NCBI RefSeq assembly: GCF_014356525.2
Contig: NC_052511.1
Span: 11,834,175 to 11,898,174 of the forward strand
Direction: 5' to 3'
Source of the DNA: Nilaparvata lugens
Lineage: Eukaryota > Arthropoda > Insecta > Hemiptera > Delphacidae
Length of the DNA stretch: 64,000 nt
In this document: in pieces, positions 1 to 11,415 of the stretch
Position numbering within the stretch: position 1 is the stretch's first letter
Layout of the letters: every line of letters starts with the position of its first letter
Translations under genes and position numbers: made by a program
The notes under the pieces: model-generated
Told to the model about the DNA's origin: nothing
The model's database searches: none
Seen by the model: the letters and a program-made list of their open reading frames with translations, nothing else

Positions 1-306
1 CTGAAGTAGACCTCAGTATATCACCCAACTAAATAGGCCTATGTACTTGCTTCGGCAGTACATATACTAAAATTGGAACAATAGTATATAGCTATTCCTC
101 ACCTCTATCCGATTGAATCATTATCGAAGATAATAGATTATTTTAATTTTATAACTATAAGCTATTCAATTTTTAGGAGTTCATCACTAAGAATTTGTAT
201 AAATCAATCAACCTGTCGATGTAGCTTACTAAAGTTTGAATGAAATATTTCTATTTCAGTTGTTTAAATTCTCAATCTCATGAATAATAATTGTACCTCA
301 TTCTAG

Positions 307-1246
307 CTCGGGCTTTGGGCAACAGTTGAATGGAATTTTGAGCAATTTATCTGCTTCTATTCAGCCAACCAACGGAAGGAGAGAAGATAGTCCTGATTAC
401 GTACAATTGACTTCCGCTATCGAAGAAGCCAGGTGAGGAAAAGCTATTTATCTTTCATTTTATATATTTAAAATTTATGTTGTGATAAGTTGTTTATGGA
501 ATTGAGGTTTAAAATACCTCACATTAGGGTATGAAATAGCTTTCTTGTGGACATGGTTTCAAATTCTTTAGTTTTCTATACCTGTTCATTTCATGCAGTT
601 TTAGCTCAGTCAAGATTCTGTTTCTACTACTTGAAGTAGTTTCTTGAAATCTCTGTCTTGAACTGAGTTGATCACAAAATATTATAGTTGAACGATATTA
701 TTTTATATTTCAGTCTCCTCCGGAACTGATCTTAAGTAACATCTAAACATGTTCTTAACAGTTGAGTATGGAGTACGCTCGTATGCTTGTATAGTTATCT
801 ACTGAATGATAACTTACAAGTTATTAGAGTTATACATTGCGTAATATGAGTGGTTTCTCGGCTACGAATTTTCTATTAACTCACATTCAAATTCTGTAAT
901 TTTGTTTTCGATTTCTCTCATATTGGATTTTCTGATGATGTTAATACTTGACCTATAAAGTCAAAATGTATTTCGTTTTATCGGTTTGGAGTGTAAATCA
1001 CTTCTCAATATTAATATTCACAATAATTATTCAGGCTAATCATAAGCTTGGCAATTATAGTAAGTGTATGGTTAAGTCAAGTAGTTATTATTTAGGCGAA
1101 CGTCTCACGTGCTCGAGGAGAAAAGGAACGAGCTGAATGAGAAGTTAGCCAGACGAGAAAAGAAGAAGAACAAGAAGAAACGCAAAGAATCGAAAAGAGC
1201 TTGTAGTGTTATATCGAACGGCCACTCATCAAGGCAAGATGTTTGA
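307..1246 (+). CDS. 3' end of an unrecognised gene, two exons (307-432, 1096-1246)
   Basis: Two exons join in frame. The first, 307-432, follows acceptor TTCTAG and ends AG before donor GTGAGG. The second starts after TTTAG at 1095 and stops at TGA 1244-1246. The 91 or so residues seen run from SGFGQQLNGILSNLS through a charged, coil-like stretch (AIEEARRTSHVLEEKRNEL) into a very basic tail (KKKNKKKRKESKR) and end SSRQDV. The upstream part of the gene lies outside the window. The basic cluster could be a nuclear-localisation or lipid-binding patch, but that is inference. I do not recognise the family. A candidate poly(A) signal AATAAA is at 2178-2183, rather far downstream. Confidence 0.6.
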
Positions 1247-2922
1247 CAAAGCCTCGAAATTAACAGTTTTCATGTGTGCTCTCCAATTTGCTTTCAATTA
1301 AAAATGTTATCCTCACAAAATAATACCACCATTTTAATTTATTGTTTGATCAATTTCCAAGTTACTGTACTACATTTTTTTGGTTCATTCTAATCATGGT
1401 GTGTGTTATTTCATTATTTTTAATATTTCCCAAGTATAGCTATCATTAGGCCTTCTATTACGATACTTACTTTACTTTATTTGGCTCTACAGTCCTGGGT
1501 GGACTTAGGCCTTCTCAACATGGCGCCTCTATACATCGCGCTCCTGTGCTCTCCTCCGCCAGTTCGCCACTCTCAGCACACGGAGATCATTCACCACGTC
1601 ATTCTACTATGACTATTAAAACATTTCAATGTGTCAAAAACATCAATTTAAACTTGTGCGGAAATACCGTAGGCGTATCTACATTTGTTTCAAATACAAA
1701 AATGGGGTTTCTTGATGATATAACATAAATGTGATATAACTACCTCCATGTACAAATTTTCTGTGATAACTCTCTTTATTGTTTAGTTTACTCAAATACT
1801 TGAAAAACATTATACAATATTATTTCACAGTATTTCTCAATATTATTCCAACAACATTTTTTCAACTGACTGGTGGATTCATCTCACTAATTGAACTAAT
1901 GTAATTCTTACCTGAGAGTACACCTCTTAATCGATTTCACCTGAATCACCGACTGAACGTTTTTTGAAGATTTTTAGCTGCTTTGTGTTTTTAATAACAG
2001 AATTTTCAACTGCAGTATCTTCATAAACTAGTCACTACAAGTTTCTAGCCTTATTCTAGGTAATTGTTAGTTTGTTTATTTAACCTGTTTTATTTATTTT
2101 CGACTTTTTTGCTTTTTCTTACAATTCAGTTCGCCTTTTTTCATCAATCAATCATTTCAATTATAAGTGTTTGTACAAATAAAGAATACATTTGAAAATT
2201 AAATCATTTTTAAGTGTTTATCAATAAGCTTTACATGAAAACTTTGTTTTGAAATTCTCACAATCTCATCATCAGTAGTCGCACAATCATCAGTTGTAGG
2301 TTATGAGTTTAACCGGTTTGAGACTCAACTTACAACCTTTTGACAATGCCTCGATGATGACACTGAAACGTATGTTTTGTACTCATGAGGCCTTTCCAGT
2401 TGAATACATTTAAAAGTTGACAATTTCTGTGCTATTTTTTGTTTCTTGTTTTTTATGGCAATGAAGATTTCGTTTGGACTGTTTGATGATTACATTGACA
2501 TACATGAAATTAATCGATTATTCAACTAAGTTTATTATACTATGCTTATTGCATCCTCACTGTTTTCAACCAATTAATGTTGTTTGTTTTTTGACAATGA
2601 CGATTTCGGTTTAATCTGTTTGATGAATAAACATGAAATGAATCAATTGCTCAATTATAATAATATATTGTTTTCTTTTTTGCATTCTCAATGTTTTGAC
2701 CCATTCCATTTCAATGTTGAATCCTTTCCTAGTAATGAATACAGTATTTCGTTTTTGATTTGTTGGATGATGACATTGAACAGACACGAAATGAATCGAT
2801 AGTTTTGTGTTACAGTGGTCTGTTCATATTTGAATGAGTACATGTTCGATAATTCATAAAAAATAAGAATTAAATTTGAATTCTTTTGAAAATCGTTTAC
2901 TTATTTTTTTAATTTGTTACAG
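1247..2922. other. Intergenic and 3'/5' flanking DNA with degenerate repeats
   Basis: No convincing coding exon is visible. Around 2455-2800 three degenerate direct copies of a segment of roughly 130 bp can be seen (GATTTCGTTTGGACTGTTTG / GATTTCGGTTTAATCTGTTT / ATTTCGTTTTTGATTTGTTG, each followed by a CATGAAAT or CACGAAAT and AATCGAT-like stretch). A motif near 2345-2375 (TGATGACACTGAAACG) resembles the ends of dispersed hemipteran repeats. The 1490-1560 stretch is richer in GC than its surroundings and may be an old repeat. Nothing here supports a gene. Confidence 0.4.
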
Positions 2923-2971
2923 TGGCGAAATATTTTCCGAAGTCAGCCGTTACAGAGAGGAGCAAAGCAGA

Positions 2972-5900
2972 ATGTCTGAGCCGGTAGAAGTGATTCCCAG
3001 TGCCGAAAATGGCGGAAATCACGTGACTAGCCAAGAGGTTGATGACCTTGAGGCCGAGGAGAGGAGGGAGAGAGAGGAGAGGAAGAAGATGCGTGATCCT
3101 CCCGTTGTCTTCCGTGACCTCCTTGATGTGAGTTTGCCACGTTTTCTGTCACTTTTATAAAGGGATGCTTAACATTATTTTTATTCTCCTTGATGTTTTT
3201 CAATGAATTCTGCCCAGTTGGACAGAATAAAAACATCATTGGTTCTTATGGAAGTGTTCACACATTGGTAGAATGTTACTCTCATAGAAATGTACCCCTT
3301 GAGTGGTCACAGTTATATAGAACTAGTAGGTCATTATGCTTCCTACCCAAAGTTGTAGAACCCCTCATCATCTTCATCATCATCATCATCATCATCCTTT
3401 CCACTACCCAAGTACAAGCCTAGTGGGATCCCCGTAGTAATGCTTCCGTGTGCATCATCATTATTCAATCATTTCATTTTATGATTCATTCATATCATTT
3501 TATGACAAAAATACGTAGTGGAAGAAAAAACGTCCCGATCTTCTTTGTTCTAGATCCGAGTGGAATTCGACGCATTAGTTGGGCTAATCGACGGCAAATT
3601 ATCACCTGAAGAAATGCAAAGTCTCGAGGAGTTGCATCAGTACATGCTCGAAGACGAAGGTTCATGGGCGCTGGGAGACTCATTTCTTACCTTCATTGGT
3701 GAATATTTTTTCTAATAGCTAGGATATCTAATTGGTTTTTCTATTAATGTATTCCTTTTGAATTTCAAATATTACTGAAGTAATCACATGAAAGAAGATT
3801 CCAACATGAATTAGATTTTTATAATTTTTATAACTTGAATATTTTCTTACAATATCCAAATGAGAATCATTGATCTCTTGACAATTCTCTGACTTGACCA
3901 ATCCAGAAATTTTCAATCTACATTGAGGTTCACGTTATAGTGGCAGTGAAGAAAGATTGGAGAACAGCGTTGCCGATTCTCCGCCTGCCACTGCCTTCTA
4001 TAAATGAAAAGATACCTGATACCGGTATAGGTATCTTATGTAATGTTAACTGTTCATTCTTGTTTAAAAATTATAAATTATATTTATTTTATTCGTCAAG
4101 AAAATATATTTTGCAATGATTAAATAATAGATTATCATAATTGTGATTGAATATATTTATTTTTAATTAATTATATTTCTATATTGTTGAAAAACGAGCT
4201 GGCAACATTGCAGAATTAGATAGCCTATATGCTTTGTCGAATGTTAGACAAGGATAGCAACACCATTGTTAATCAAATACTCTATTATAACGTAGACCTC
4301 ACTATGGATGGTTGAGAAACCAAATATGTTACTTGATAGTTTTGAAAAATAGTAATAGCTAATCCATTAATATTGATTGTGTACGATTTGCAGACCGATT
4401 ACTGCACGACAAAACTCTGTCGGAAGAAGTCGCCATAAAAACGCTGAACGTGCTGGCATGTGCGGCGCTGAAAGATGACGTCATTCTTCTGCTGCACCAG
4501 GACCGCAAAGAGCACATCCTCATGAACTATGCCAACGAAGTCGATAGGCTGCCTCTCGAACAGCAGAAGGGACTTGCTTTATTTGTAAGTGAAAATGATG
4601 TTAATAATTGACAGTTTCACTCTTATCGAATGTCGGTCGACACTCAAAGAATGTCCTCCAATTGGCTGAGAATAAGTTGTCGTTGAGAATTAGCCAATCA
4701 GAGGACAATTGTGAGTGTCGGCCGACTAACGGTAAGTGTGAAAACGGCGATTAGGCTATAAGTAAGTGAAAAAACATACGTATTTTTCAAGAAAACACTG
4801 CTCGCCAAATCAAGGATTATAAGCGACTGTAGGCAGCATTGACACTTGTAGCATTGATGAATTTAATTGTAATATATCTATGAGAAATCAAATTTATTTC
4901 ACTTTGTTCATCTTTTGAACTTTAGTGACAGAATGTATGCCTACTTTCCCCTTAGATGAATTGATGCTTTGAAATTAATACATTCTCCCTTCTCTTCTGG
5001 AGCAACTCTTCTCTTTGTTGAGAATATAATTAATAAGTTGAAGGAAACTTATCCCCAACCAATCATACCTTTGCCACTTTATATCGATGCTTACCACACT
5101 ATGCATAGCATATCCACCATGGTTATGCTTTCAAAATCAGAATTCCTAAGTATAATGAATCGAATGTCCAGCTGATGATTTCAACAAAAATGTGGCTCTA
5201 ACAAAAAGTTGAGATCATAGTTTTAAATGATGCTTACAAAATAAGATCAAATATCTAGTTTCTATTGTAACTTCATATAATTGCTCTAATATTTTTTTAT
5301 ACAAACACCAGTATTTTATTTGTTGGTTATTCACATTTTGAAGTGAGTTTTTAATTTCTTCTTTGCGATTTGCAGATGTGCAACCTATTTGAAAACATCA
5401 GCAGTTCGGAGTGGATGCTGTACATATCGGAGTGGCAGTTGGGGACGACGCAGATCAGCAACATCCGGGTGACGACCAAGGTCGCAGTGAACTCTCTGCT
5501 ATCCGACAACGCCGACCTCAAGGACAGGGGATCCGCCATTGTGCACAACCTCGCCTGCAAGGAGGTAAAAACTGTGGTCTGTATCTCAAACCATAGACAT
5601 TAAGCCTGGTTTATGTGCCCCTTCCACAAACATTTGGTCGTAATCATAGATTAACAGTGTGACCAGTGCTTTAATAATTTGAGTGTAGTTTGGAGTTTAT
5701 CAATTGGATGGATGGTACACTTGGATTGGTGAGTTGAGAGTTTTCTATGCCTGATTGAGCTTCAAGGCTTCCTTCGTGGTATGATTTCGTTCATATTGTT
5801 GTTTTATAAAGTTGATTTAAATTGTTATAGAGAATTGTTGTTGAATTCTCCAACTTTTATATTATGTGTCACTCACAAATATTCCACAAAATATTTTGAA

Positions 5901-8900
5901 GGTTGTGATCATTTTGAATTGAAAAAGTCAACTCTAATCCATGCATCATGAAATGCATGGTCTAAAACTATCGAGCTTGAATGACTAGTATGTCATAGCT
6001 ACTCAACCCTATTTTATGTTATTTTTATATCAATTTTATATTTATAGTATTGAATTTTCATAATACTATGAAAAGTATTTTGAAATACTATACTATACTA
6101 TATAGTATAGTATACTATACTATAGTATAGTATACTATAGTATAGTATACTATACTATAGTATAGTATAGTATACTATACTATACTATACTATACTTTTC
6201 AAAGTATATACTATGAAAATTATTTTTCTAATCCTAGAAAAATAATTTTATAACATTAATGATTCAATTCTCATGCTCCGTCATTCCTACATTATTTTCT
6301 CTCTTCATTTGTTTTATTCTAAACTTTATATTTTTAGTTAATTTCAATGTGTGGAATTGGAGATACATTATATCTTGGTAATAAAGTGACATTGCATAAT
6401 CTTTATTAGAGCTGTAGTATAAATATTGAAAGAGGGGCAGTTATTGTCATGAACGTGTTGTTCCTTTCGTCAAGTATAAGTAATTGTAAATTATTTAAAT
6501 AAGTAGATGGAGTTCACTCTATTTATTATTTTTTCTACATACATGCTGTACTTCTGCATTATAGCTTTTTACTTCATAAAATAAAAATTGAAAAGCAATA
6601 ATTTAATAAATTTGGGAAGCGATTGACTCCATGGTTGCACTGATAAATTACAGCTCTGATATAAGATTAATTGACCTGTTGATCCCTGCTACCTCTGTTG
6701 GACAGAGACCACTTGTGGTGCCGACTCCGCTAAATATCATTTATTAGTTGATAAATCGCTTTCCGGTGGTTCGGAAACCACTTAAAGCTGTAGGACCACT
6801 ACATCCCTCATCATAATCATCCTTCCCATTATTCAAGTAGTATCCAGAAACTTATGTGGTAATCTCCCTCAGCGAAATTACAAGAACATTGATTTAATGT
6901 TACTGTTCTTCTTAGTTAATAGCGTTCAGTCAACTTTTGTTATTTGACATCGGCGATTCTCTTAATTTTTGAAAGCAGCTCAACTGAATTGCACAAAAAT
7001 TCCATTTTATTAAATGCAAAATTACGATTTTTGGTTATATTCATGAAACTATTTTATTTAGTGAAAAGATACAGTCATCTATTCACTTTCGTTAATAGGG
7101 CAAATTAAATAATAGGTTCCAACGTTGCGTATTGTCCATTTTCATGAGACGAATCTACTCAGGAAACTTTTACCTTCTAATTTATTGCCACGATGGTCTC
7201 TCCGGTCTTCTTTTTCACTTTTTTACAGAAAATGCTTCAAAACAAAAATTTGAGGCGAATGCTGCCTACAGGAAGCGTATCGAAGGTAGATTGCCTTTGT
7301 ACAGACATGATGAATATTCAGCTGTCGTTTTTTCTTGCTTTCTCAAAACACTAAAAACAGTCCATGTTGTAATATTCTAACTTACTGCTTCTAACCGCTG
7401 GTAAATGGCAGTAAAACTTACTTTAATGTGCATCAAATAATATTTTGCTTCCGTAATAATATTTTGCTGAACTTAAAAAATATTTAGTATTTGAAAACTA
7501 TAAAAAAATTAAAATAGGCCTATCTCTTTGCACGACTCATATAAATTGATTAATTTTTAAGAAACTGAACAATTGAAAACATTTTTGTAACTGCATTTTT
7601 GAATAAAGTCATAGAGTCGTGTTTTCGTATCTCGTAAAGGTCATTCATGTTTGGGAATTTCGTAACTTTTAGCTATTCAGGGGTATTTGATGTGTAATAG
7701 ATCTAGCATGATCTTTGGAAACATTTCTAATAGTTATTTGCCTGATAAGTGGAAAACAAATTATTTGAAAAGCAAACCCCTCTTCACATTATATGAGTAA
7801 TACTTGATTTTTATTCGTTAGGCTAATTTATTCCCTAAATAACCAAAGTTATGAAGTTACTATGATTTGTCTTATAGTATATGAAGTTACATATCTTCAT
7901 ATAACTTCTGTTGATTCTGTTTTCAGCATAAGAATTGAGAAACAGTCATCATTTTCATGACGTTTTAAAGTCTTGTTCTAAGTTGTCATTTCAATTTTAA
8001 ATCGTTTATATATTCAATTCCTATTGTTCCCTTATTAATATCTGAAATAGCACATGCTTATAAACAAGCTCATCCTCACATATCATTTTGTGCATTTTCA
8101 CAAACTACATAATTTTCTACTCTAAACCCTCTGTTCTTGGATGAGCATCTATGCTAATGTCTGATAAAAAGTTTTCCAACTTGTCACTTTTCAATTTTTT
8201 TCAGTTTCATCCGTTATACTTGAATCAAACTGGAACAAGACCTAGAATGAAGCTTTCCAATAAATCTACTGCTCTAGCTGTAGACAATGCGTGATTTTGA
8301 TATAATGTTCTCCGATTAGTATAATACTTTTATCTATTTTGTATTGTAAATTCATGTAGCTAAAATTTATTTATTTTGTAATACTTTCGTCAAACAGCGG
8401 CAATTTACTGGTAGCTATTTAAATAAGTTTGGTACTGATAATCTTCGAAAGTGACAACCATTACCGTATTAACAAATCAAATTATATTTCTCTTAGTAAT
8501 CGGTGGCAGAACTACATTTAATATTGAACTGAATGAATGGAAAATTCATTGAATTTAGCTTAAAGATGAATCAGTCTTCATATTTTATCTTCCCGTAAAT
8601 AACTTTCCATTCAATGAATGCTGACAATTTAAAATAATCAAGCTCTCCACCTTCCCACCACTCTCTAAAGCCAAACGTCGCTTCATTAATAGACTTTTCA
8701 CTCAATCAAACCTAATTTTACAAGAAAAATTAATTTGGAATTTATATAAATAATTTATATACAATTGAAAGGTATCAAAAATCTTTATCAATATTTCAAT
8801 CTCATCACAATACTCTTCACAATACCCTTTTTCTCTTATTTTATTTGATCTGAAAATTTTGGAGGTCAATAACAGTGATAGTTACAGTTACAGTAACAGT

Positions 8901-9984
8901 TACTGGTCCAAGTTACTTAATATCAGTTAATAACTGATTGTAAGTCAGTACCAATAAATCTATATTGATTTACTGATATTGCTCCTGATATTATATTGTA
9001 GGTCCTTATTACCAATAATTTTATAATGGATATCTACCACAACAGCTATCTCATTTGAAATGCTCTATATTGCAGTGAAGGTGATGTTGTAGATATCCAT
9101 ACTTATCCAATATATCCATGTTTATCCAATGAATCTATGTTCATAAAAAATGTAGAGCCTTTTTACCAATAATTACCCAATTGAGATCTACCACAAATGT
9201 ATCTAATTTGAAATGTATTATGTTGTAGTAAAGGTGATGTTGTAGATATTCATATTGAAAATAGTGATACATTCGAACTATTTTCAGTTTTCATCAAAAA
9301 GCTTTGATTCCGTTCTGACCCTTCAACCACAAAACCATAAATCGAATATGGAATTTTTGAAGCTACACATTTGTAGTAAAATAAGGCATTTTAGAAATTA
9401 AAAATTTAATTCCACTCGATCTGGTAACGCTGATATTCTGTCGTTTGAAGGTTCAAGTTTCGCGACTTGTTTTATTGGAACTTTAATAGTGAATTGTTAA
9501 GAATGTCAAGTTGTTTTGCGACTATAAAGCCAGTACACGGACGTGCGATTTTTTGCCGTCCTCGTAAATTCTACCAGATTAAATGGAACTTGACAAACAC
9601 ATAATCACATCATATGTTTGTCAAGCTATGTTTAATCTAATAGAATTTATAAGAACGATAAAAAATTGTACGTCCAAAAATCGATGTGTGTGTAACTGGA
9701 CTAATAGAGGCTTGATCAGTACGTCCATTTCAAGTAGATGGTTTTTGCAGGTTTTCGACGACGTTGCGGTTGAGCTGACAATGGCGATCCTGCAGTTCTT
9801 CAACTCTTCACCGCCCGAGGAGCACCTGTTCAGGTGCATGAAGGCGCTCACCCGCTTCTGCCAGATCTCATCACAGGACGTGCCCCAGCTGATTCAGATG
9901 ATCGGCCCCAACCCTTCCACCTTCAAGGGCAAGTCCGAGCGAATCGACAACTGCATAGCCGAGATCTCAAAGAAACTACGCTGA
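2972..9984 (+). CDS. PUL/armadillo-like domain protein, 304 aa, five exons
   Basis: Exons 2972-3127, 3554-3698, 4394-4584, 5376-5564 and 9751-9984 join in frame (915 nt) with GT-AG borders, ending KKLR-stop. The start chosen is the ATG giving MSEPVEV; its exon opens at 2923 after TTACAG and is open upstream, so an earlier start cannot be excluded. Residues about 27-45 are a charged helix rich in E and R (EAEERREREERKKMRD). From about 55 to the end the protein is all-helical, with armadillo-like repeats (RLLHDKTLSEEVAIKTLNVL, NIRVTTKVAVNSLL, HLFRCMKALTRFCQI). This resembles the PUL domain of PLAA/Ufd3, which binds the p97/Cdc48 C-terminus. A p97-linked role is inference; no WD40, PFU, thioredoxin or PPPDE domain is present, so this is not PLAA itself. 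Confidence 0.65.
3340..3475. repeat. LINE-type 3' end fragment with CAT microsatellite
   Basis: A stretch in the first intron of the PUL-like gene reads GTTGTAGAACCCCTCATCAT, runs into a (CAT)n tract at about 3369-3397, and continues CCACTACCCAAGTACAAGCC. A diverged relative occurs at about 6700-6860 (AAGCTGTAGGACCACTACAT, then CATCATAATCATCC and a similar ATTCAAGTA). The shared order of segments suggests the 3' untranslated end of one retrotransposon family. Class is inferred. Confidence 0.35.
3925..4300. mobile_element. MITE with GAGGTYCACGTTATA termini
   Basis: The left end is GAGGTTCACGTTATAGTGGC and the right end TTATAACGTAGACCTC, an inverted terminal repeat of about 16-20 bp. The interior (about 375 bp) has no coding capacity and includes GGCAACATTGCAGA near the right end. 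Related copies lie at 39676-40514 and, in part, from 56335. It sits in the intron between exons 2 and 3 of the PUL-like gene. The transposase family that mobilised it is unknown. Confidence 0.65.
4612..4745. repeat. Palindromic MITE, about 134 bp
   Basis: The arm starting AGTTTCACTCTTATCGAATG and GTCGGTCGACACTCA is repeated inverted as TGAGTGTCGGCCGACTAACG and GTAAGTGTGAAAAC, with CCAATTGGCT against AGCCAATCAG nearer the centre. The whole unit is a hairpin with about 55-nt arms at roughly 80 per cent match. It lies 28 bp after the donor of PUL-gene exon 3. Confidence 0.55.
5565..9750 (+). other. Intron 4 of the PUL-like gene (4.2 kb)
   Basis: Donor GGAG|GTAAAA and acceptor TTTTTGCAG|GTT bound this intron. 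It contains the self-complementary microsatellite at 6086-6196, the retroelement-like segment at 6700-6860, and a direct duplication of about 90 bp: 9005-9100 and 9167-9252 both contain ACCAATAAT, a GATATCTACCACA or GAGATCTACCACA segment and GGTGATGTTGTAGATAT. I see no coding exon in the rest. Confidence 0.55.
6086..6196. repeat. Self-complementary TATACTATAG-type microsatellite
   Basis: About 110 bp is made only of TACTATAC/TATAGTATAG steps, so the tract is its own reverse complement at many registers. Imperfect inverted flanks (AAAAGTATTTTGAAATAC on the left, TATACTTTTCAAAGTATA on the right) extend the hairpin. It lies in intron 4 of the PUL-like gene. Such tracts are prone to cruciform formation and assembly error. 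Confidence 0.85.
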
Positions 9985-10069
9985 CACCGCACTAAGTCTA
10001 TGTCCACCAATTGTCTCTAACATCTCGAGACTATTGTCATATTACTATTGTATTCGAGACACCTTTTGT

Positions 10070-10284
10070 ACATTGACACCACACAATAAAAACGTCTACC
10101 AGTAACAATTTATTCATTGTGTCTCCAAGAGAACGACCTATTGTACATTGACTGCAATGAAGATTGTATATTTCATTCAAAGAAATTACTCTGACACCAC
10201 ACAATAACAATGTCTACCAATAACAATAATTTATTGTCTCTACAAGAGACCTATTGTACATTGAAGAAGATTGTATATTTTATA
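10070..10284 (+). repeat. Tandem duplication in the 3' UTR of the PUL-like gene
   Basis: Two direct copies, about 10070-10185 and 10187-10284, share GACACCACACAATAA, GTCTACCA.TAACAAT, TTTATT, GTCTC.A.AAGAGA, CCTATTGTACATTGA and AAGATTGTATATTT. The first copy carries AATAAA (10085-10090); the second has AATAACAA at the same place, which breaks the signal. A further AATAAA at 10368-10373 lies downstream. Confidence 0.7.
10085..10090 (+). terminator. Candidate poly(A) signal, proximal
   Basis: AATAAA lies 101 bp after the stop codon of the PUL-like gene, in the first copy of the duplicated 3' UTR. It is a plausible proximal cleavage signal. Confidence 0.5.
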
Positions 10285-10367
10285 AAACAAGCTAGCTCAA
10301 TCTGATGATGCTTCCTCACATTTTATTTGCTACGTTGTCGTTTTGTCCCTAAATAATTGTGTATTTG

Positions 10368-10373
10368 AATAAA
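10368..10373 (+). terminator. Candidate poly(A) signal, distal
   Basis: AATAAA in TTTGAATAAAGTGATTCTTA is followed within 25-30 bp by a T/GT-rich stretch (CTGTGTGTCTTTT), the usual layout of an animal cleavage site. It is the better of the two candidate signals. Confidence 0.55.
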
Positions 10374-10399
10374 GTGATTCTTATTTAATACAATCTGTG

Positions 10400-11415
10400 T
10401 GTCTTTTATCCTGGAAATTTCAGCAAAGTTTTCATAAAACAATGAGAGGCTCATCTCTTGTGAATAAATCGATAAACTTGGACATTTTTTAAAATGAGAA
10501 TCTCAGAATAGATTCTGAGTTTGTATTAGTATCATGCAAAAAGTCACACATTTTTCGTTGATTATAATTTGAGCTATGAATAGTTTTATCCTCCCAAATA
10601 ACTCCTTCTAATGGTGTATAGAAATATTTTCCGAATTCTAAATATTTTAAAATATTTCCATGATCATTGGTGTAGCCTGTGTTTCATGATCTGAGCCTGT
10701 CATCATGAATGAGCCTAAGTTTCATTATTATGTTGTATGTTTTAATCCATGTCTTCTTGCAATGTTTCTAAGTGAAGCTACTTCCACACCACAGTAATTA
10801 TAGAAAGACAAGATTCCCTCTTCTACTGGTCCTCTGATTCAATCCCTCCATAATCTATATCTGAAAAAAACGAATGAATTTAAATACTAGTATTCTGCTA
10901 CATTTCTCTAGCAATTTATATTTAAGATTACCTGCATTTCTTGTAGTAGCTTACAATAAATTCAATAATAATTTCCATAAATGCGTCGCAAAGATAGTGA
11001 AAATGTAATTATGAAAGTTTTTATGGGCATAATATGAAATATAGCCTACTATTGCAAAAAGTTGTGTATCATTTATTATACAGAAATTAAATTCAAGGAC
11101 TTGAACCAGAACACGATTCGAAAAATAGAGATGAAGATACGCTTGGTAATGGGAGAGACAAGAGAAGTTTTGATAAGAAATTGTAAAGGAGCCAGAGCCA
11201 GACTCAACAAAAGAGAGTCATAAAATATTAGGTCTCCTCCATTCATGAGTGCTTTGCTTTTTAATCCCTCTGAACATTTTCGAAAGATAGTGGCCAGTTT
11301 TAGTACAGTTCATTTTCATCTCTGATTGTGCTACCTGTATTGAAGTGAAAAGTTTTAGTGTGCTGTGTCTAATTGAATAGGGTTTGTGTTGTGATATAAT
11401 GTTATTACAGTGATT
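10400..11415. other. Intergenic region and 5' flank of the SLC26 gene
   Basis: About 1 kb separates the last poly(A) signal of the PUL-like gene from the first coding exon of the transporter. The last 150 bp (AGTACAGTTCATTTTCATCT onward, with ATTGTGATATAATG) presumably hold promoter and leader. No TATA box at a convincing place and no other gene are visible. Confidence 0.4.

Noticed and set aside
1546..1728. ORF beginning MLSSASSPLSAHGDHS
   Set aside because: There are no splice sites or family resemblance to support it; the segment looks like an old repeat of mixed composition.
5351..5603. Extra ORFs in other frames at PUL-gene exon 4
   Set aside because: Only the frame joined by phase to the neighbouring exons gives the armadillo-like sequence; the others are overlaps.
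6086..6196. CRISPR-like regularity
   Set aside because: It is a simple palindromic microsatellite without spacers, in eukaryotic DNA.
7132..7380. 82-residue ORF in the PUL-gene intron
   Set aside because: It lacks recognisable motifs and conserved splice context; by chance such ORFs are expected in 4 kb.
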